64,000 nt of DNA, taken from contig CAXBNN010000003.1 of the NCBI GenBank assembly GCA_963977135.1, positions 186,001 to 250,000 of the forward strand, given 5' to 3'. A program made the translations under genes and the position numbers. Positions within the stretch are counted from its first letter, which is position 1. Each line of letters starts with the position of its first letter. This DNA is from UBA2040 sp963977135. Lineage in GTDB: Bacteria > Bacteroidota > Bacteroidia > Flavobacteriales_D > Crocinitomicaceae. This document shows, in pieces, positions 41,999-50,262 of the stretch. Below the pieces are notes generated by a model. It searched no databases and was not told the origin of the DNA. It was given only the letters and a program-made list of their open reading frames with translations.

Positions 41999-43542
41999 TC
42001 CTTTTTTTACTTAGCTCCTGCGCTCAGGTTGGTGTGTTGGGCGGTGGCGCGAAAGATGAATTTGCTCCAAAACCCGACATGGACAAAATGGTTCCAAAAA
42101 ATGCGACGACTTCTTTCAACGGAAAAGAAATCATCATTCCATTTGATGAATTTATTAAACTCAAAAATCCCAGTGAGACGATAATTGTTGTTCCACCAAA
42201 CATAAAACCTATTGCTAAAATCAAGAAGAAATCTCTGGTTCTTTCTTGGGAAGAAGATTTATCACCAAATACGACTTATGCTTTTTATTTAAACGGAACT
42301 GTTCAAGATACAAAAGAAAGTAACGATTCCTTGATGACTTTTGTTTTCTCAACTGGAACTTACATCGATAGTTTGACGGCTCAGTTTTTAGTTAGAGATG
42401 CATTCACTAACGAACCTCAAAAAGGATTTATCGTTGGTTTATACGAGCAGTTTTCAGACACAATTCGACCAACTTATTTCACACAAACGGATGCAAAAGG
42501 AATGGCTACTTTGTCTTACCTTAAAGCAGGAAAATATGATGTTGCCGCATTTTTTGACAAAAGCAAAGACTTGAAACATCAAGCGGACGAACCTTTTGCG
42601 TATAAAAATGATGCTTTGTTGTTAACTGAAAACACAACAGATTCTGTTCCTATGCGTTCGTATACGCCGCAGCAAAAACCTAAAATAACTAGCTTAAAAT
42701 TTAACCCACCTGGTTCATTCATTATTGCCTCAAATCGATCGTTGGAAAATGCTTCTTTCAATATAAATGATGTTTCTGTTTCAGCTGACAAAGCTGTTTA
42801 TTTCAAGAGCGATTCTCTATTAATACCTTTCGAAACGAGCGACACGAGTCTTTATACTTTAATCGTGAATTCAACTAGTTGGACTGATACTTCTTCCCTT
42901 CGTGTAACGCAAAAGGAAAAAAAACAGACGATTTCTCTTTCGTTTGAAAAGACCAATACCATTTTGCCAAAGCTTCCTATTTCTCTTATTTCTTCATCTG
43001 AAATAAATAGTTTAGTCGCTCCTTTAATATTAGTCGAAGATGCGAAAGATAGTTCCAAGCTCATCATTCGAAGTTTAAATTCTCTTGGAAGTAGGATAGA
43101 AATGAATTTCGATAGAGAAAATGTAAGTTCCGCGAATTTGATTTTTTTGCCGGGAGCAATCGTTGGATTGAATGGGGCGAACGCCGACACTTTGAAACTA
43201 AAAATAATCTGTTTGTCTTCAAAAGAAGTTGGAAATCTTGACGTGGATATTTCAGAGTTTAGTGAATCTGTTATCCTTGAAATCCTTTTAGGAAAGCAAC
43301 TCATAGAATCGGTTCCAATGAATAAATCTCAAAGGAAACACCAATTTATTAATTTAAAACCGGGTGAATATTCTTTCCGTTTTATTTACGATGAAAATGA
43401 AAACGGGCGCTGGGATGTTGGGAATCGGGACATGAAAATTCAACCGGAATTCGTTGAGGTTTTCACTGAAACACAAAAAGTTCGTGCGAATTGGGATTTA
43501 GAAGTTGTTCTTAAAAAAGCCGAAAATGGCGACACGGAATAA
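41977..43542 (+). CDS. lipoprotein with N-terminal Big_5 Ig-like domain
   Basis: 521 residues with a lipoprotein signal (LLSSC, lipid Cys near 15). An Ig-like Big_5 domain (about 30-130) has FDEFIKLKNPSETIIVVPP and LSPNTTYAFYLNGTVQDTKE. A carboxypeptidase-regulatory-like middle and further beta-rich repeats follow, ending near FIYDENENGRWDVGN. Common in Bacteroidota as a cell-surface or periplasmic lipoprotein of unknown role. It overlaps both neighbours, by 22 and 17 bases. Confidence 0.88.
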   Translation: MRFGIVLVLFLLSSCAQVGVLGGGAKDEFAPKPDMDKMVPKNATTSFNGKEIIIPFDEFIKLKNPSETIIVVPPNIKPIAKIKKKSLVLSWEEDLSPNTTYAFYLNGTVQDTKESNDSLMTFVFSTGTYIDSLTAQFLVRDAFTNEPQKGFIVGLYEQFSDTIRPTYFTQTDAKGMATLSYLKAGKYDVAAFFDKSKDLKHQADEPFAYKNDALLLTENTTDSVPMRSYTPQQKPKITSLKFNPPGSFIIASNRSLENASFNINDVSVSADKAVYFKSDSLLIPFETSDTSLYTLIVNSTSWTDTSSLRVTQKEKKQTISLSFEKTNTILPKLPISLISSSEINSLVAPLILVEDAKDSSKLIIRSLNSLGSRIEMNFDRENVSSANLIFLPGAIVGLNGANADTLKLKIICLSSKEVGNLDVDISEFSESVILEILLGKQLIESVPMNKSQRKHQFINLKPGEYSFRFIYDENENGRWDVGNRDMKIQPEFVEVFTETQKVRANWDLEVVLKKAENGDTE

Positions 43543-44695
43543 TCCTTTAGAAAAATCGCTTTCTGGCTGGAAAATTATTATTCCTATTGTTATTGGTTTG
43601 TCCATCGCTGTCTGGATGATTTATCGAAGTGTGAATCAAACGACTTTCATTCCTTCAGAAAATGGAAAAGGAGAATACACATGGCTCGATGCCAATAAAA
43701 ACGGTGTAGTCGATATTCATGAAAAAGCGGAATTTATATTATCTGATGCCGGCAATTACAATTTAGAAACAGTTTCAACGGTTATAAAATCGATTGATTT
43801 TGGATTTCACGTTTGGTTTTGGCTATTTATCGCTATCGTTTTTATGGTTGGTCGCGATGTGTTTTACATGATCAGAATTCGTGTTTTGACCAAAAATGAA
43901 TTGTCGTGGAAACGCTCTTTTAATGTGATTTTGCTTTGGGAATTTGCTTCAGCGTTAACTCCTGGTGTTGTCGGTGGCGCAGCTGTTGCCATGTTTATTT
44001 TGACGAAAGAAAAAATTGCATTGGGTCGAGCAACGGCTATTGTTGTCATAACCGCTTTCTTAGATAATCTCTTTTACTTATTGATGATTCCATTGGTGTT
44101 TTTGGTCATCGATCAAAGTGTCTTGTTTCCAGAAAATGTTTCTGGTTCGGGAAGTGTACAAGCCATTTTTTGGACAGGATTTGCACTTATTTTTGGCGTT
44201 TGTTCATTCTTATATGCAAGTATATTTCTCTTCCCAAGTTTAGCGAAAACAGTGCTTGGCTTCATTTTCAAATTTCCCCTTTTAAAACGTTGGCGAGAAA
44301 AAGCCATGCAAACGGGAGAGGAGATTTACACCACTTCTGGAGAATTAAAAGGTGAACCTTTTTCATTTTGGGTTAAAGCATTTTTGAGTACTTGCGGTTC
44401 TTGGATTTCTAGATATTTGGTCATCAACGCAATTTTACAAGCTTTCATTCAGCTTTCTATAACTCAACATTTCCTCCTCTTGGGCAAGCAATTGGTTCTT
44501 TGGCTCTTCATGCTTGTTAGTCCAACGCCTGGAGCAAGTGGCGTAGCCGAATATGCTTTTGGCGAATTACTGTCAACCTTCGCTGCGTCAAGTATGTTGT
44601 TGGTTGCAATGGCCGTTATTTGGCGTTTGATTTCTTATTTTCCATATTTGTTTATTGGGGCTTTTTTGTTGCCTAGGTGGTTGAGGAAAAGTTGA
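43526..44695 (+). CDS. flippase-like / lysylphosphatidylglycerol-synthase TM-region protein
   Basis: 389 residues from ATG 43526 (the frame also has a TTG at 43505). Eight hydrophobic segments; ALTPGVVGGAAVAMFIL (about 145) and SPTPGASGVAEYAFG (about 335) are the paired signatures of the UPF0104/YbhN family. Members of this family act as lipid flippases or form the membrane half of MprF. No aminoacyl-transferase domain is attached, so a lipid- or prenyl-phosphate-sugar-moving role is likelier. A residue-60 insert, TWLDANKNGVVDIHEKAE, resembles a calcium-binding (EF-hand or dockerin-like) loop. Confidence 0.88.
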   Translation: MATRNNPLEKSLSGWKIIIPIVIGLSIAVWMIYRSVNQTTFIPSENGKGEYTWLDANKNGVVDIHEKAEFILSDAGNYNLETVSTVIKSIDFGFHVWFWLFIAIVFMVGRDVFYMIRIRVLTKNELSWKRSFNVILLWEFASALTPGVVGGAAVAMFILTKEKIALGRATAIVVITAFLDNLFYLLMIPLVFLVIDQSVLFPENVSGSGSVQAIFWTGFALIFGVCSFLYASIFLFPSLAKTVLGFIFKFPLLKRWREKAMQTGEEIYTTSGELKGEPFSFWVKAFLSTCGSWISRYLVINAILQAFIQLSITQHFLLLGKQLVLWLFMLVSPTPGASGVAEYAFGELLSTFAASSMLLVAMAVIWRLISYFPYLFIGAFLLPRWLRKS

Positions 44696-44697
44696 GA

Positions 44698-44869
44698 TTA
44701 GTTGCAAGTTACAAGTTGAGCGGTTTCTTCGAAACGCTCTTCAAGTTGCAAGTTTTGGTCGCTCTGAAATTTGCTTGAATTATGCGAAGTTCTTCAAACA
44801 CAATATGCACACAGAACTTGCAACTTTGCCTTTTGCGCAGCAAAACAACTTGAAACTTGTAACTAATTA
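44698..44869. repeat. intergenic inverted-repeat element, AAGTTACAAGTTG family (copy 1)
   Basis: The left end TTAGTTGCAAGTTACAAGTTG pairs with the right end CAACTTGAAACTTGTAACTAA with a few mismatches. The interior repeats the words CAAGTTGCAAGTT and AGAACTTGCAACTT. It occupies the whole gap between convergent genes, and its right end includes the last bases of the methyltransferase stop codon. A second member lies at 46671-46785. Confidence 0.75.
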
Positions 44870-45460
44870 ACCGTTGCTCTCAAAAGTCAAAATTTCCTTT
44901 TTCCTTTCAATTCCCCATCGATATCCGCCAAGTTTTCCCGACAATTGAATAACACGATGACAAGGAATTAAATAAGCAATTGGGTTTTTGCCAACAGCGG
45001 TTCCTATCGCTCTTGAGGCACCGATTGGGAGATTTAATGTCTTGGCAATTTCTCCATAAGTCGTAGTTTTACCAAATGGTGTTTTGAGTAATTCTTGCCA
45101 AACCTCTATTTGAAAATCAGTTCCTGAAACGAAAAGTTTAATCTTCTTTTTCGGTTTTATTCCTGCGATGATTTTTAAAACTTCTTCGTGTTGTTCATCA
45201 TTTTCTTCAGTAAAATCAATATTGGGAAACGAACCTGAAAGGTCAATTAAACCTTCTCGCCAACTTGATACAAATGCTAAATAGTAAATTCCTTTTTTCA
45301 AACTAGCAATAATTGCTTCGCCAAAAGGCGTTTGTTTAAAGGAATAATTTAATGCTTTTATATCTTCTTTTTCAAACTTTAAAAGTTCGAAATGTCCCAT
45401 AAAATCCTTGGACTTATCTGTTTTTACTTTTGAAGTTTCTTGAAAAAGATTGGTTTGCAT
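44867..45460 (-). CDS. ogt: methylated-DNA--[protein]-cysteine methyltransferase
   Basis: 197 residues. The active-site signature IPCHRVI (Cys near 170) follows GTAVGKNPIAYL, with an Asn-hinge-like GASRAIG before it. An arginine-finger helix region, FGKTTTYGEIAKTL, is present, and the C-terminus has LGGYRWGIERKKEIL. It removes alkyl groups from O6-alkylguanine to itself. The N-terminal 25 residues vary; ATG at about 45400 (MGHFELL) is an alternative start. Confidence 0.93.
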   Translation of the reverse strand: MQTNLFQETSKVKTDKSKDFMGHFELLKFEKEDIKALNYSFKQTPFGEAIIASLKKGIYYLAFVSSWREGLIDLSGSFPNIDFTEENDEQHEEVLKIIAGIKPKKKIKLFVSGTDFQIEVWQELLKTPFGKTTTYGEIAKTLNLPIGASRAIGTAVGKNPIAYLIPCHRVIQLSGKLGGYRWGIERKKEILTFESNG

Positions 45461-45532
45461 TATTTGTTTTGGCTTTTTATAAAGATATCATGTTTTACTT
45501 TGGAAAGGAAATCGTTCTTATAAAAAAGCTTC

Positions 45533-45584
45533 TTGGTCAATTGACCAATTCCCAAATTGGCGAATTGGCGAATTGGTGAATTTT
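45533..45584. repeat. intergenic repeat with TTGGTCAATTGACCAA palindrome and GAATTGGC tandem units
   Basis: A perfect 16-base palindrome at 45533-45548 is followed by roughly three 8-base units GAATTGGC/GAATTGGT ending near 45584. It is unrelated in sequence to the flanking elements but has the same intergenic position and self-complementary style. Confidence 0.6.
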
Positions 45585-45606
45585 ATTATTTCTGTTTGTT
45601 TTTCCA

Positions 45607-46038
45607 TCAATGACTGGCTGATTTTTCACTTCGTTCCTTAAGCGCTTCGTTCATCTCTATAAAACCCGCATACGTTTCTTTTTCTAGTTTTTTAGAAAAT
45701 AGTTTAACTAAAACACCACTAAATTTCTCGCTTTGCATTAATGTGGTTGTTCCATTTGAATTTTCAGTCAAAAAGAAACGATGTTCACCATCAAAAAGTC
45801 CTTTGAACAATAATTTTCCAATCCATTTGAATTCTCTGTTTTTATCAAACACCAAAACTTTTGGTTTGAAATTCATGTTTTGAATTTTCGCGTGGACGGT
45901 TTGTCCGACAATTGGCTCGCCTTTTATGAAATGAATAAACGGATTCCATTCAGGATATTTCTCAAAATCGGTTAAAACGTTCCAAACTATTTCCGCACTT
46001 GCGTTAATCTCAATACTGGTTGTAATTTCTTTTTTCAT
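45607..46038 (-). CDS. SRPBCC (START/Bet v1-like) protein
   Basis: 143 residues with the helix-grip layout: an N-terminal strand and ASAEIVWNVLTDFEKYPEWNPFIHF (about 12-36), a central beta sheet with HRFFLTENSNGTTTLMQSEKF, and a long C-terminal helix. Members bind hydrophobic ligands or act as polyketide-cyclase-like proteins. The ligand is unknown. It lies 61 bases downstream of a Crp/Fnr-type regulator on the same strand and may be regulated with it. Confidence 0.9.
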   Translation of the reverse strand: MKKEITTSIEINASAEIVWNVLTDFEKYPEWNPFIHFIKGEPIVGQTVHAKIQNMNFKPKVLVFDKNREFKWIGKLLFKGLFDGEHRFFLTENSNGTTTLMQSEKFSGVLVKLFSKKLEKETYAGFIEMNEALKERSEKSASH

Positions 46039-46098
46039 GTTCTTTATTTAGTTGAACACAAAGTTGAGGCTTATTCAATCTCCTCCTCTTGACAAATA

Positions 46099-46668
46099 TC
46101 AAGAAATTCGTTTGGCGCGAATTCTACTGAAGGTTTCAGGCGACATGCCCAACATTGAAGCGATATATTGCAAAGGAACTTGGTTGAACAGTTCCTTGTT
46201 TTCAGAGAACAATTTATCGTAACGCTCCTCTGCACTTAATGACAAATGACTGAAAATTCTATCCTCTAAATAAACGAAACAACCCGCGATGAATTTCTTT
46301 TCCATTTCCGGCCAATTGGGAACCAATTCTATCAAGTGCTTGTAATCTTCTTTGCGAATCGTGTACAAGCGACAATCTGTTAAGGCTTGCATGTTGCGCT
46401 TGGCTGGTTGTTGAAAAATGAAACTCGACAAATCGGTTAAAAAATAACCTTGCGAAGAAATCCATTGGGTAACTTCTTTATCTGCTGAATCGGCAAATAT
46501 GCGCACATAGCCGGATTCAACGAAACTCAACTTGTCGCAATACTGACCAATTTTTGTGAAGTATTCACCTTTCTCTAATGTCGCAGGTTTGAACAGTTTT
46601 TCGACCTTGATCAAGTCATCGTTCGTTATTCCGAAATAAGAAGAGATATAGGTTTGAAGTGCAGTCAT
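46099..46668 (-). CDS. Crp/Fnr-family transcriptional regulator
   Basis: 189 residues from ATG 46668; the frame runs on to 46695, but those codons lie inside a repeat element. The cyclic-nucleotide-binding fold (about 10-125) has LEKGEYFTKIGQYCDKLSFVESG. The C-terminal winged-helix part has QVPLQYIASMLGMSPETFSRIR. No Fe-S cysteines or heme ligand pattern is seen, and the conserved cAMP-binding Arg is not obvious. The effector is unknown. Likely autoregulated or controlling the SRPBCC gene. Confidence 0.92.
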   Translation of the reverse strand: MTALQTYISSYFGITNDDLIKVEKLFKPATLEKGEYFTKIGQYCDKLSFVESGYVRIFADSADKEVTQWISSQGYFLTDLSSFIFQQPAKRNMQALTDCRLYTIRKEDYKHLIELVPNWPEMEKKFIAGCFVYLEDRIFSHLSLSAEERYDKLFSENKELFNQVPLQYIASMLGMSPETFSRIRAKRIS

Positions 46669-46670
46669 AT

Positions 46671-46785
46671 TAGTTACAAGTTGTTTGCTACGCAAAAGCT
46701 AAGTTTCAAGTTCTGTGTGTAAGTATCGTAGGAATTTTTCTGCGCACAGAACTTGAAACTCGCAACTTTTTAACTTGTAACTTAA
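46671..46785. repeat. intergenic inverted-repeat element, AAGTTACAAGTTG family (copy 2)
   Basis: The left end TTAGTTACAAGTTG pairs with the right end AACTTGTAACTTAA. The interior shares GCACAGAACTTG and GCAACTTT words with copy 1 (44698-44869). It sits between the Crp-type gene start and the carboxylase stop and includes the stop codon's first bases. Confidence 0.75.
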
Positions 46786-48326
46786 AGAGGAATATTCCCG
46801 TGCTTCTTCCAAGGCAAACTTTCGTTTTTATTCTCTAAAGATTTGAATGCTGCGATTAATCTTGGTCGAGTTTCTTCTGGAAGAATTACATCGTCCACAA
46901 AACCTCTTTCCGCTGCTCTGTATGGATTCGCAAACTTCTCTGCGTACTCAGCCTCTTTTTCTAATAGTTTCGCCGCTGGATCGGCTGCTTCAGAAATTTC
47001 TCTTTTGAAAATAATTTCTGCTGCACCTTTCGCTCCCATAACTGCAATTTCTGCCGTTGGCCACGCGTAATTTAAATCTGCTCCAATGTTTTTAGAGTTC
47101 ATTACATCAAATGCTCCGCCGTATGCTTTTCTAGTAATAACCGTAATTCTTGGAACGGTAGCTTCTGAAAATGCGTACAACAATTTCGCACCGTGCGTAA
47201 TAATTCCTCTCCATTCTTGATCTGTTCCTGGTAAGAATCCTGGAACATCTTCAAATACCAAAAGTGGAATGTTGAATGCATCACAGAAACGAACAAATCG
47301 TGCTCCTTTTCTGGATGAATCGATATCCAAAACTCCAGCCAATGCTGCTGGTTGATTCGCAACAATTCCTAAAGTTCTTCCTTCTAGTCGTGCAAAGCCA
47401 ACAACGATGTTTTTCGCAAAATCTTCTTGAACTTCGCGGAAACTTTCGTCATCTATGACACAATCTATCACTTTACGAATATCGTAAGGAACATTTGCGT
47501 TATCTGGAATGATGTTTTTTATCGTTTCAAATTTATTCTCACTAAACTCAAATACACTAGGTTTGGGAGCCAACTCTTTCGCATTTTGTGGCATGTACGT
47601 TATCAAATCACGAACCTTTTTCAAACATTCTACATCATTGCTTGCCGTAAAATGATTCACTCCACTTTTCTCTGCATGTGATTTCGCTCCACCCAAATCT
47701 TCGGATGTTACTTCTTCGTGCGTAACCGTTTTCACAACGTTTGGTCCTGTTACGAACATGTACGATGTTTCCTCAACCATGAAAATAAAATCCGTCAAAG
47801 CTGGAGAATAAACCGCTCCACCAGCGCAAGGTCCCATGATTACGGAAATCTGAGGAATAACTCCTGAAGCTCTTGTATTTCTATAGAATATATCAGCATA
47901 ACCAGCCAAGGAAACTACTCCTTCTTGAATTCGAGCACCTCCTGAATCGTTTAAACCTATTAATGGAGCGCCGTTTTTCATGGCCAAATCCATTACTTTA
48001 CAAATCTTATCGGCATGTGTTTCGGAAAGGGAACCGCCTAATACTGTAAAATCTTGCGAAAAAACATAGACCAAACGTCCGTGAACTGTTCCAAAACCCG
48101 TTACAACTCCATCGCCAGGATAGTGAACTTTGTCCAAACCAAAATATGTAGAACGATGTTCGATAAACATGCCTGTTTCTTGGAATGAGTTTTCATCGAG
48201 TAATAAGGTAATTCTTTCACGCGCCGTAAGTTTACCTCCTTTATGCTGTTTTGCAATCCGGTCTTCACCTCCACCAAGAACAGAGTTTTTTCTTCTTTCG
48301 ATTAGTTCGTCGCGTTTTTCTTTCAT
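46782..48326 (-). CDS. acyl-CoA carboxylase beta subunit (carboxyltransferase)
   Basis: 514 residues, full-length carboxyltransferase. GGARIQEGVVSLAGYADIF near 130 and PQISVIMGPCAGGAVYSPALTDF near 155 form the N-terminal crotonase-like half. AVMGAKGAAEIIF near 430 and RKAYGGAFDVMNS belong to the second half. It matches propionyl-CoA carboxylase beta / methylmalonyl-CoA decarboxylase alpha proteins. The biotin carboxylase and carrier partners are not in this window. Confidence 0.94.
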   Translation of the reverse strand: MKEKRDELIERRKNSVLGGGEDRIAKQHKGGKLTARERITLLLDENSFQETGMFIEHRSTYFGLDKVHYPGDGVVTGFGTVHGRLVYVFSQDFTVLGGSLSETHADKICKVMDLAMKNGAPLIGLNDSGGARIQEGVVSLAGYADIFYRNTRASGVIPQISVIMGPCAGGAVYSPALTDFIFMVEETSYMFVTGPNVVKTVTHEEVTSEDLGGAKSHAEKSGVNHFTASNDVECLKKVRDLITYMPQNAKELAPKPSVFEFSENKFETIKNIIPDNANVPYDIRKVIDCVIDDESFREVQEDFAKNIVVGFARLEGRTLGIVANQPAALAGVLDIDSSRKGARFVRFCDAFNIPLLVFEDVPGFLPGTDQEWRGIITHGAKLLYAFSEATVPRITVITRKAYGGAFDVMNSKNIGADLNYAWPTAEIAVMGAKGAAEIIFKREISEAADPAAKLLEKEAEYAEKFANPYRAAERGFVDDVILPEETRPRLIAAFKSLENKNESLPWKKHGNIPL

Positions 48327-48346
48327 TTCAATTTGATTTGGAGAAA

Positions 48347-48354
48347 CAAAGATA
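48347..48354 (-). promoter_or_regulatory. -7 element TATCTTTG of the carboxylase gene
   Basis: Exact TAnnTTTG match on the minus strand, 20 bases before the ATG at 48326. No clear -33 partner. Confidence 0.55.
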
Positions 48355-48465
48355 ATAGAAGATTTTATGTGACGTAAATATTAGAACGCTGATGACCTTG
48401 GATTTTTGGTGGGACGAAGATTTGTAGAATTAGTGAGATTTGTAAGAATGAAAACGTTTTTTAAA

Positions 48466-48510
48466 TTGTAAATATGTTTTATATTTGTATATCATAAATA
48501 TAATTTACAA
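48466..48510 (+). promoter_or_regulatory. nested palindromes over the toxin-antitoxin promoter
   Basis: The -7 element TATATTTG (48480-48487) lies inside an inner perfect repeat TTATATTT (48479-48486) / AAATATAA (48496-48503). An outer one, TTGTAAAT (48466-48473) / ATTTACAA (48503-48510), ends at the base before the antitoxin ATG. This fits autorepression by a ribbon-helix-helix antitoxin. Confidence 0.65.
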
Positions 48511-48744
48511 ATGAGCACATTCACAAGCACACTTCCTGATGATCTTTTAAAAAGTCTAAACGAAAAAGCAAAAGCTTTGTCATTGCCAAAAAACAAGTTA
48601 ATTGAAAAGGCCCTTCGAATTTATTTAGATCAATTGACCCGCGCGGAATATGTTCGTTCTTACCGTCAATTGGCAAACGATGAAGAAATTCTTTCCATTG
48701 CTGAAGAAGGCATGGAAGATTATTGCAAAAAATTAGAAGAATGA
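48511..48744 (+). CDS. ribbon-helix-helix antitoxin
   Basis: 77 residues. The N-terminal strand TFTSTLPDDLLKSLNEKAKALSLPKNKLIEKAL is the ribbon-helix-helix DNA-binding fold of CopG/MazE-like antitoxins. The acidic C-terminus (EEGMEDYCKKLEE) is the likely toxin-binding tail. It overlaps the toxin start by 4 bases (ATGA), the usual arrangement. Palindromes just upstream are the probable binding sites. Confidence 0.9.
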   Translation: MSTFTSTLPDDLLKSLNEKAKALSLPKNKLIEKALRIYLDQLTRAEYVRSYRQLANDEEILSIAEEGMEDYCKKLEE

Positions 48745-49073
48745 AACAGGGCGAAATCTGGTATGCCAATCTCAACCCTTCCAAAGGAAGCGAACAAGCA
48801 GGGCATCGACCTGTAGTAATTTTGAGCGGAAATCTATTAAACGAATATCTTCCTATTGTTATTTGCTGTCCTTTAACAAGCAAAATTAAAAACTACAAAG
48901 GAAATGTTGTGCTTCAACCTAACAAAGAAAATAAACTAGAAAACCCTTCAGAAATACTAACGTTTCATATTCGGTCAGTATCCAAAGATAGATTGACAAA
49001 ACAACTAGGGAAAATTAAAGACAACGAACTTAAAGCCATTAAGCAGGGCTTGGATGATATTTTGAGGTATTGA
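48741..49073 (+). CDS. MazF/PemK-family endoribonuclease toxin
   Basis: 110 residues from ATG 48741; a start 18 bases earlier in the frame is inside the antitoxin gene and unlikely. MKQGEIWYANLNPSKGSEQAGHRPVVIL is the diagnostic N-terminus with the Arg of RPVV. CCPLTSKIKNYKGNV and HIRSVSKDRL complete the family core. It cuts single-stranded mRNA at a short recognition sequence that cannot be predicted here. All expected catalytic segments are present, so it is probably active. Confidence 0.93.
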   Translation: MKQGEIWYANLNPSKGSEQAGHRPVVILSGNLLNEYLPIVICCPLTSKIKNYKGNVVLQPNKENKLENPSEILTFHIRSVSKDRLTKQLGKIKDNELKAIKQGLDDILRY

Positions 49074-49103
49074 ATTGTTTGGGTTTGTATAAAGGGAACT
49101 CCG

Positions 49104-49838
49104 TTACCAATTTGCCAACCTTGCCAATTCTTTTTGACTGAAATTCTCATTAAACAAAAGCCTGTATTTGTTGTAATCATCTAATTTTGATTTTGACTTA
49201 CTCCAAATGCTTCCTGCCTCATCAATAGAAACACTTATTGTTAAGGCGTTTTCGAATTCAAAACCAAAATTGAAATCATCAAACCATTTAGGTTTTTTAA
49301 AATAATTATAATCTGAAACCTGCCAAAAAACCGTGTCAATTAAATGCTTTCTTATCGCGTCCGTTTTCCCTTTTTGAACCAAGGTGACATAAATTGATAC
49401 CTTTGTTTTGTTCAAAATAATCTCTACCGACGCACTTTTATCTTTAGATAAATTCCAGATTGGCTTTGAATTATATTCAAATAAAAGATTTTGATTCAAT
49501 GAATCTTCTTTCGCTTTTAATATAGATTCTGTATTCCAGTTTAATTCCTGAGCGACTTTCAAAAAACAAGAGGTTATTAAATCTAGGAGAAATAGTTTTT
49601 TTTCAACTAATGGTAAATTTGAAAAAGTCTTAATCGAGACCTTTACCCCAACTGATTTTATACTCCCATCTAAAGAAACCCATTCATCTGAATTATCTCG
49701 AATTACATGAATTGTAAACCTGTGTTTAGTTGTTGAAACACCCTTTAAGTTTTTTGAAAAGACCCAAATTACCTCATTTAGAATATCATTCGATTCTTCA
49801 AAATTATAAATAGTAATATCCGGTGCGAACTTTATCAT
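49104..49838 (-). CDS. protein of unknown function
   Basis: 244 residues, cytosolic, no signal or membrane segment. The composition is ordinary, with alternating strands and helices, for example KHRFTIHVIRDNSDEWVSL and FNFGFEFENALTISVSIDEAGSIW. No family is recognised. It ends 31 bases after the convergent MazF-type toxin and lies 20 bases after the phosphatase-like gene on the same strand. Confidence 0.7.
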   Translation of the reverse strand: MIKFAPDITIYNFEESNDILNEVIWVFSKNLKGVSTTKHRFTIHVIRDNSDEWVSLDGSIKSVGVKVSIKTFSNLPLVEKKLFLLDLITSCFLKVAQELNWNTESILKAKEDSLNQNLLFEYNSKPIWNLSKDKSASVEIILNKTKVSIYVTLVQKGKTDAIRKHLIDTVFWQVSDYNYFKKPKWFDDFNFGFEFENALTISVSIDEAGSIWSKSKSKLDDYNKYRLLFNENFSQKELARLANW

Positions 49839-49858
49839 TTGCGTTTCTATACTTTTCC

Positions 49859-50209
49859 TTACAAATATGGCTCCATTTTCTCCTCCAACAATTCTATCAA
49901 TTCCTTTTGGTAATATTTAAATCGATCTGGAATATTTAGCGTTTTTATTTTTGAATCACATTTCTCTTTTGTGATTGATGAAATAAATGTTTTGTGCTTC
50001 TTCTCCATTGCAAAAATAATATCAGCCCAAAGAACCAATTCTTCTGTCAACGGATTTGTTCCCTCTTGAAAACATGTTTTTAAATTCGTCCCAGCCGAAT
50101 CAAACTGATAATCATCACGATCATATTTCAACGAAAAATATTCATCAGCTGTCTTTGAACGTTCTTTATTTGCTGAACAAACGAATAATATTTTGGCTGA
50201 TTTATTCAC
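49859..50209 (-). CDS. low-molecular-weight protein-tyrosine-phosphatase-like protein
   Basis: 116 residues with the P-loop VCSANKERSKTA (Cys near 11, Arg near 17) and DSAGTNLK near 40. NIPDRFKYYQKEL takes the place of the usual DP loop. It is shorter than ordinary members (about 150), and the catalytic Asp is in an unusual context (PDRF), so activity is not certain. GTG start. First of a possible two-gene unit with the unknown gene at 49104. Confidence 0.8.
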   Translation of the reverse strand: MNKSAKILFVCSANKERSKTADEYFSLKYDRDDYQFDSAGTNLKTCFQEGTNPLTEELVLWADIIFAMEKKHKTFISSITKEKCDSKIKTLNIPDRFKYYQKELIELLEEKMEPYL

Positions 50210-50262
50210 TCTTTAAATTTGATGGTTCGAACAAAAAATCCGTCATCCGCAATATATACCCA

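Noticed and set aside
44698..46785. CRISPR array from the repeated AAGTT words
   Set aside because: Repeats are irregular, inverted and without unique spacers of constant length; no cas genes.
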